The position numbers were made by a program, and so were the translations under genes. From RI-106 sp964496875 (GTDB lineage Bacteria; Cyanobacteriota; Vampirovibrionia; Obscuribacterales; Obscuribacteraceae): a DNA stretch of 64,000 bases. The stretch is from positions 3,640 to 67,639 of the forward strand of contig CAZCBH010000018.1 in NCBI GenBank assembly GCA_964496875.1. Direction: 5' to 3'. The notes under the pieces are model-generated. The model made no database searches and was not told the DNA's origin. It was given only the letters and a program-made list of their open reading frames with translations. Shown here piece by piece: positions 60,429 to 64,000 of this stretch (positions are counted from its first letter, which is position 1; every line of letters begins with the position of its first letter).

Positions 60429-61234
60429 CAGTTCGTCCTGGCTTTGTCTTCGCCGTTTACTATTTGCCCGAGTTTTTCAAATCCTTTCAATGTCTCCATC
60501 GCATCGCGGTCGGTCATCTGAAATGATACCGGGGTGATTGAAACACGGTTGTGGTGCACAGCCCAGGCATCGCTGGTCTCTTTCTCTCCCTCTTTTATGG
60601 CGTGACCGGCCAGCCAGTAGTAGTCATTGCCACGCGGGTCATGACGGTGCTCGAACCAGTCGTTATACTGCCTGATTCCAAGTTCGGTTATCGAGACCCC
60701 TTCGAACTCTTCGAAATCGATGCTCGGGATGTTTATGTTGACCAGGATTTTTGGCGAGAGGCTGAGCGGGTCATAACAGTTTAGAAAGCGCGCCATGAAT
60801 TCGGCGGCGGCGGCAAATTTGGGCTGCTGCCCTTCCCTGACCATGCTCACCGCCATGCTGCGGATACCAGAGAACGTCCCCTCCATGGCCGCTGCCACGG
60901 TTCCGGAGTAGAGAATCTCCGATCCCATATTAGATCCGTTGTTGATACCGGCTATAACCAGATCAGGCTCGGTCTTCAAGAGAACGCTTATGGCGAGCTT
61001 GACGGAATCACTGGGGGTGCCGGTGGTGCACCACGCTTTCACGACATCCGCCTCTATATCGACTTCCTGCACTCGTAACGGTTTGTGTAATGTGAGGGAA
61101 TGCCCTGTGGCGCTGCGTTCCCGATCCGGTGCGACCACGTAGACCTCATACTTCCTCTCTTCGGAAAGGCGCTTCGCCAGCGCTCTTATGCCTGGTGCGA
61201 ATATGCCGTCATCATTTGCAATAAGGATTTTCAA
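60428..61234 (-). CDS. surE: 5'/3'-nucleotidase SurE
   Basis: TTG 61234 begins directly at the family start LKILIANDDGIFAPGIRALAKRL; the 33 residues of a longer frame upstream do not match. GGAGACAGG lies upstream. Other motifs: VVAPDRERSATGHSLTLHKPL, CTTGTPSDSVKLAI, VIAGINNGSNMGSEILYSGTVAAAMEG. SurE is a metal-dependent nucleoside monophosphatase linked to stress survival. It is divergent from the Clp-N gene. Confidence 0.93.
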   Translation of the reverse strand: MKILIANDDGIFAPGIRALAKRLSEERKYEVYVVAPDRERSATGHSLTLHKPLRVQEVDIEADVVKAWCTTGTPSDSVKLAISVLLKTEPDLVIAGINNGSNMGSEILYSGTVAAAMEGTFSGIRSMAVSMVREGQQPKFAAAAEFMARFLNCYDPLSLSPKILVNINIPSIDFEEFEGVSITELGIRQYNDWFEHRHDPRGNDYYWLAGHAIKEGEKETSDAWAVHHNRVSITPVSFQMTDRDAMETLKGFEKLGQIVNGEDKARTN

Positions 61235-61374
61235 GACCTGTCTCCGCCGGATACTGGGGTTGTGAATCTGAATTGTACACGTAGATAATTGTTTTCCGGT
61301 TGCTAACAGGTAATCAAGCAAGTAGTATTTCATTCTAATGAGTTAGGGTAAGCATAATTTAATTGGAGGCCTTC

Positions 61375-62517
61375 ATGATTGACTCGGTTTTTGAGAGAGC
61401 CGGCGAATCATTTCTGAATGTAATTCAGCAGGCCATGGCTGAGTGCCTGAATACCGGGCACAGATATGTCTGTACCGAACATCTATTGACCGCTCTGGCT
61501 GTCGACGAAGATACCGTTGCCGGAGTCGTCCTGGCCAGTATGAAGCTTGATGCGGATTTGATTCGTCAAGAGGTAGATCGTCAGTTCCGGGACCAGGTCG
61601 AGTCCGAGTTGTTGTACACTGACAGACCCGACGTGGTCGAAAGCGGCTTCCCTTCTCCGGCGGTGCCGCTCCAGTCTGTCGATCATCCAATCGGCTTCAG
61701 CGACCTGGTGGTCCAGGCCCTTATTCGTTCTTTCGATTATTCTCTTTTCTTCGGTCAGCCGGACATCGAGCCTGTTCATCTGCTTCTTGCCTTAATAGAT
61801 CTGCCCGATGCCACCTCCACCAAGCTGTTTGATGACCTTGGCGCCAATCTGACCTTCCTGCGCCGGGAAATACTTCATATGATGGCGGCGGAACTGAGCG
61901 TCTATCGTGAGCTACCCGGTATGCGCAACTCCATGGTCTCCGGATTGAAAGAGTTGATAGACCGCTCCTACACCTCGGTTCGCTCTCTGCAAGCCCTTGC
62001 TCATCGTAGCGGTTTGAGAATCAATAACCTTCCCGGACGCGCCGAAATAGTGCATCGTGTCTGTGTCGCCTATTTCTCCGATTTCCTCTGGTCCCAGGTC
62101 GCATTCCGCCGCTATCTCCTGGAAGAATCCCTCGACATGCTCACCGACCGGAGCGGTCCCCTGGATCAGGAACTGCTCGCCTCCATAGTATCTTCGTCCG
62201 CCCAGCACGTTAGAGAAGAAGTTCGCTCCGCCCTGGAGTATGTTTTCTCAAACGAGTATCGCCTTTTCGATCAGATGATGGACGAGGCAGAGTATGACGA
62301 GATCGGTACTGTTATAGAGGATCTCTGGTGGACCCAGGGTGAAGAAATAGCCTTGCATGAACTCTTTAGCGAAGCGATGGATGATCACAGAAAGCAACAG
62401 ATGCTCGGATTGCAGAAGCGCCGTATCGAGATCACCCAGCGTCTGGCCGAGTTGAAAGAGAGATTGAAAGTAACAGTCAAAGACTGCTTCGAAAAGCGCT
62501 CGGTAAGCCAGAGCTGA
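61375..62517 (+). CDS. Clp N-domain protein without an AAA+ module
   Basis: ATG 61375 has GGAGG 6 bases upstream (TTG 61363 is less likely). Residues 4-70 and 95-155 are two Clp_N repeats (ESFLNVIQQAMAECLNTGHRYVCTEHLLTAL, FSDLVVQALIRSFDYSLFFGQPDIEPVHLLLALID), as at the start of ClpC/ClpB. No Walker motifs follow; instead the C-terminal 220 residues are acidic and helical, ending in a coiled-coil-like stretch (KQQMLGLQKRRIEITQRLAELKERL). It may act as an adaptor or inhibitor of a Clp ATPase; no Clp ATPase gene is in the window. Confidence 0.8.
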   Translation: MIDSVFERAGESFLNVIQQAMAECLNTGHRYVCTEHLLTALAVDEDTVAGVVLASMKLDADLIRQEVDRQFRDQVESELLYTDRPDVVESGFPSPAVPLQSVDHPIGFSDLVVQALIRSFDYSLFFGQPDIEPVHLLLALIDLPDATSTKLFDDLGANLTFLRREILHMMAAELSVYRELPGMRNSMVSGLKELIDRSYTSVRSLQALAHRSGLRINNLPGRAEIVHRVCVAYFSDFLWSQVAFRRYLLEESLDMLTDRSGPLDQELLASIVSSSAQHVREEVRSALEYVFSNEYRLFDQMMDEAEYDEIGTVIEDLWWTQGEEIALHELFSEAMDDHRKQQMLGLQKRRIEITQRLAELKERLKVTVKDCFEKRSVSQS

Positions 62518-62543
62518 TTAGTTAAAACCGTATCCGGTGCCGT

Positions 62544-63005
62544 CTATTTGAGGGTGAAGGGGCAGATCTGGCAAAAGGCCTTGGCGAAATCGATCACTTC
62601 ACCATTGATATCGACCCGTTTCTGAACGCTGCACCTCAGGGTATTGCCGCACTGAGGACAGGCCAGGTTTCGCATTCCTGCCAGAATCGAATCGGTCAGG
62701 GATGAGTTTATCTCTTCGGACATAGAGGCGTAAGAAGGGTGAGAAGTATCGGCTGGTCTGTATTCCACCTCTTTCAAAAGATTCGGATCTATATAGAGCG
62801 CCTTGGCGATGATCTGTCTTTCTGCCGAAGACAACCAGGTTTCTAGACCGGATTCGATATCGTCGATTCTCTCTTCGGTCATACGCACAGCCTGGGCCAG
62901 CTCTTTTTTGGAAAGATTGCGGAACTGTCTCAACTGGTTCAACCTGCTTGCCAGGGTCGATTCGAGGACCAGGTCATTGGGGATGGGACTGCGCGTTCTT
63001 GCCAT
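62544..63005 (-). CDS. XRE-family regulator with C-terminal zinc ribbon
   Basis: Residues 20-75 are a Cro/C1-type helix-turn-helix (LASRLNQLRQFRNLSKKELAQAVRMTEERIDDIESGLETWL). A linker is followed by LACPQCGNTLRCSV and FCQICPFTLK, two Cys pairs suitable for zinc. 153 residues, cytosolic. It probably binds DNA near its own promoter, between it and the divergent GGDEF-like gene. The zinc ribbon may be a redox or metal sensor; no targets are known. Confidence 0.8.
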   Translation of the reverse strand: MARTRSPIPNDLVLESTLASRLNQLRQFRNLSKKELAQAVRMTEERIDDIESGLETWLSSAERQIIAKALYIDPNLLKEVEYRPADTSHPSYASMSEEINSSLTDSILAGMRNLACPQCGNTLRCSVQKRVDINGEVIDFAKAFCQICPFTLK

Positions 63006-63089
63006 AGGTATGTCACTCTTATATACAGGCTTGGTGGACGGTTTTTGATTGTAGCAGAGGTCCCGGCTATTTTAGGACCTTTTAGAATC

Positions 63090-63116
63090 TTGCCGGGATG
63101 GCATAATCTATATAAT
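63090..63116 (+). promoter_or_regulatory. Possible promoter of the GGDEF-like gene
   Basis: TTGCCG (63090-63095) and a consensus TATAAT (63111-63116) are separated by 15 bp, shorter than ideal. The -10 is the best in this intergenic region and lies about 45 bp before the TTG start at 63162. Confidence 0.35.
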
Positions 63117-63161
63117 AAGTGCCCAGCCAAGAATCCCTCCAGTCCGTCAAGAAATAGAGAT

Positions 63162-64000
63162 TTGACAGCGTTCCCAGATCCGGAGCAGATCCCGGATACC
63201 GAAGCAGAGAGCCCAAAAGATGAAGCCCGGGACGAAGCGCGGGGCTTTGTTCTGGAGCGCCGGCGTTATCTTGCTCCGGAAAGCAATCAGGATCTTGATT
63301 CGATCGTCACTTCCAGCCTGAAGCGTTTTCAGAAGCATATAGCATCTGCCATCAAGGCAAGTTCCAAGAGCAACCGGGAATTTTCCCTGGCTAGAATCGA
63401 TGTGCTCGAGATCGAGAACCTGGCCGAAACTTCCGAAATCAGTCTGGCTAAAGGTCTGGATTCTCACTGCAAAGCCGAAATATGCAGGATGTTGCGCAAA
63501 TCGGACCGTCTGTTCTCGAATATGCTGGGTGAGTACCTCATCTTGATGCCCAATACCCCTGAGGCTTTCTGTCGCAAAGCGGTGGCGCGAATCGTAGAGA
63601 TTCTAGCCGATAAGCGTTTTGAAGCAGGACCCTTTACCATCCATCCCAGTTGCAAGATTACGGTGGTGGGCTCTTGTGTAGATGAGGGGCATGGCGAGGT
63701 TAGCGGTATCCTTTCGGCTGTCGGTTTCAAGATTGATTCTGATACCCGAATGCAGGAGACCGGCTCTGATGAGAACGGCAAACTCTTTCGAGGTTCTTTA
63801 TCTGACTGGATGTCTCGATATCGGTTCGATGATGAGAGAGAACACTGGCGATCGGTCGAGTCGAGCAATCTCGATCTCGATCTGGTCTTAGGGCGCGATA
63901 GCTGGGCTCCGGATAGGATAGTGGCTCTCAGAACTCTCTATGATCCGGAAGGGAAACTGGAGTTGAGCCCCCGCACAAAGCTCGCCCTGGTGCGTTTCCT
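63162..64000 (+). CDS. GGDEF-like protein with degenerate motif, 3' end outside window
   Basis: The frame is open from TTG 63162 to the window end, at least 279 codons; the start is uncertain. Residues about 60-175 follow the layout of a GGDEF domain (FSLARIDVLEIENLAETSEISLAKGLDSHCKAEICRMLRKSDRLFSNMLGEYLILMPNTPEAFCRKAVARIVEILADKRF) but the GG[DE]EF motif is replaced by LGEYL, so diguanylate cyclase activity is unlikely. No signal or membrane segment. It may be a receptor or a pseudo-enzyme. Family assignment is by pattern only. Confidence 0.5.
   Translation, partial: MTAFPDPEQIPDTEAESPKDEARDEARGFVLERRRYLAPESNQDLDSIVTSSLKRFQKHIASAIKASSKSNREFSLARIDVLEIENLAETSEISLAKGLDSHCKAEICRMLRKSDRLFSNMLGEYLILMPNTPEAFCRKAVARIVEILADKRFEAGPFTIHPSCKITVVGSCVDEGHGEVSGILSAVGFKIDSDTRMQETGSDENGKLFRGSLSDWMSRYRFDDEREHWRSVESSNLDLDLVLGRDSWAPDRIVALRTLYDPEGKLELSPRTKLALVRF

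Noticed and set aside
1..64000. CRISPR array, prophage or integrated element
   Set aside because: No regularly spaced repeats, no integrase, no phage structural gene and no att-like direct repeats flanking a block were seen. The only mobile-element trace is the IS1595-derived gene.

Overview
The window looks like chromosomal DNA from a Gram-negative, mid-GC bacterium. An outer membrane is indicated by lpxB, an MsbA-like flippase, CrtC/AttH-type lipocalin-like and LolCDE/MacB-like export genes and many secreted proteins; MEP isoprenoid synthesis is indicated by ispE. The mix of many secreted TPR proteins, a Ser/Thr kinase with C-terminal leucine-rich repeats, orphan dnaE2, and frequent small hypothetical secreted genes resembles Candidatus Obscuribacter-type Vampirovibrionia/Melainabacteria, the non-photosynthetic sisters of Cyanobacteria. 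That placement is an inference with moderate confidence; no rRNA or tRNA gene was seen to test it. Two 100-N gaps (1481-1580 and 52767-52866) are flanked by exact 55-bp duplications and look like scaffolding artefacts; collapsing them restores both interrupted genes.

Layout. 1-2 kb: two overlapping TPR genes. 2-6.8 kb: dnaE2 behind a promoter whose spacer is a perfect inverted repeat, a TPMT-like methyltransferase and a hypothetical gene. 6.8-10 kb: a tight reverse operon of a Tat-exported flavin oxidoreductase, a thioredoxin-like protein and a PDZ-CAP protein. 10.2-11.8 kb: acyl-CoA carboxylase beta subunit. 11.9-16 kb: reverse cluster secG, menG/ubiE-type methyltransferase, lpxB, MsbA-like ABC exporter and a 27-residue membrane peptide. 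16-20.5 kb: PAS histidine kinase, ruvX, sixA-like phosphatase and an ADP-ribosylglycohydrolase homologue with altered metal motifs. 20.5-30.4 kb: membrane protein, two acyl-CoA synthetases, cutA, a two-domain deoxyribosyltransferase-like fusion, DUF3465 lipoprotein, TPR protein, pseudopilin-like protein, rhodanese and TerB-like protein.

30.4-35 kb: a 1074-residue SF2 helicase carrying a transmembrane hairpin, followed by a one-domain S1-like protein, in AT-richer surroundings with strong palindromes. 35-40 kb: an AttEFGH-like ABC export operon (ATPase, fused FtsX permease, CrtC/AttH lipocalin-like protein). 40-46.4 kb: TPR protein, TPR-matrixin metalloprotease, membrane protein, then the CNNM/CorC-ksgA-ispE-nth operon. 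46.4-46.7 kb: a possible 6S-like structured RNA.

46.9-58 kb: mostly secreted or envelope proteins, including a zinc-ribbon/kinase/LRR protein, an alpha/beta hydrolase, a membrane protein built from about 24 proline-containing heptads, two DUF2059 proteins, a TPR lipoprotein and an SDR enzyme. 58-64 kb: a 21-bp-stem hairpin next to an IS1595-derived gene that has lost its catalytic core, a TPR protein, DUF4013 and surE, a Clp-N-domain protein without an AAA+ module, an XRE/zinc-ribbon regulator and a degenerate GGDEF-like protein running off the end.

The best candidates for undescribed biology are the membrane-hairpin helicase plus S1 pair, the proline-heptad protein, the standalone Clp-N protein and the catalytically gutted IS1595 derivative. 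None is proven to be a system from sequence alone.
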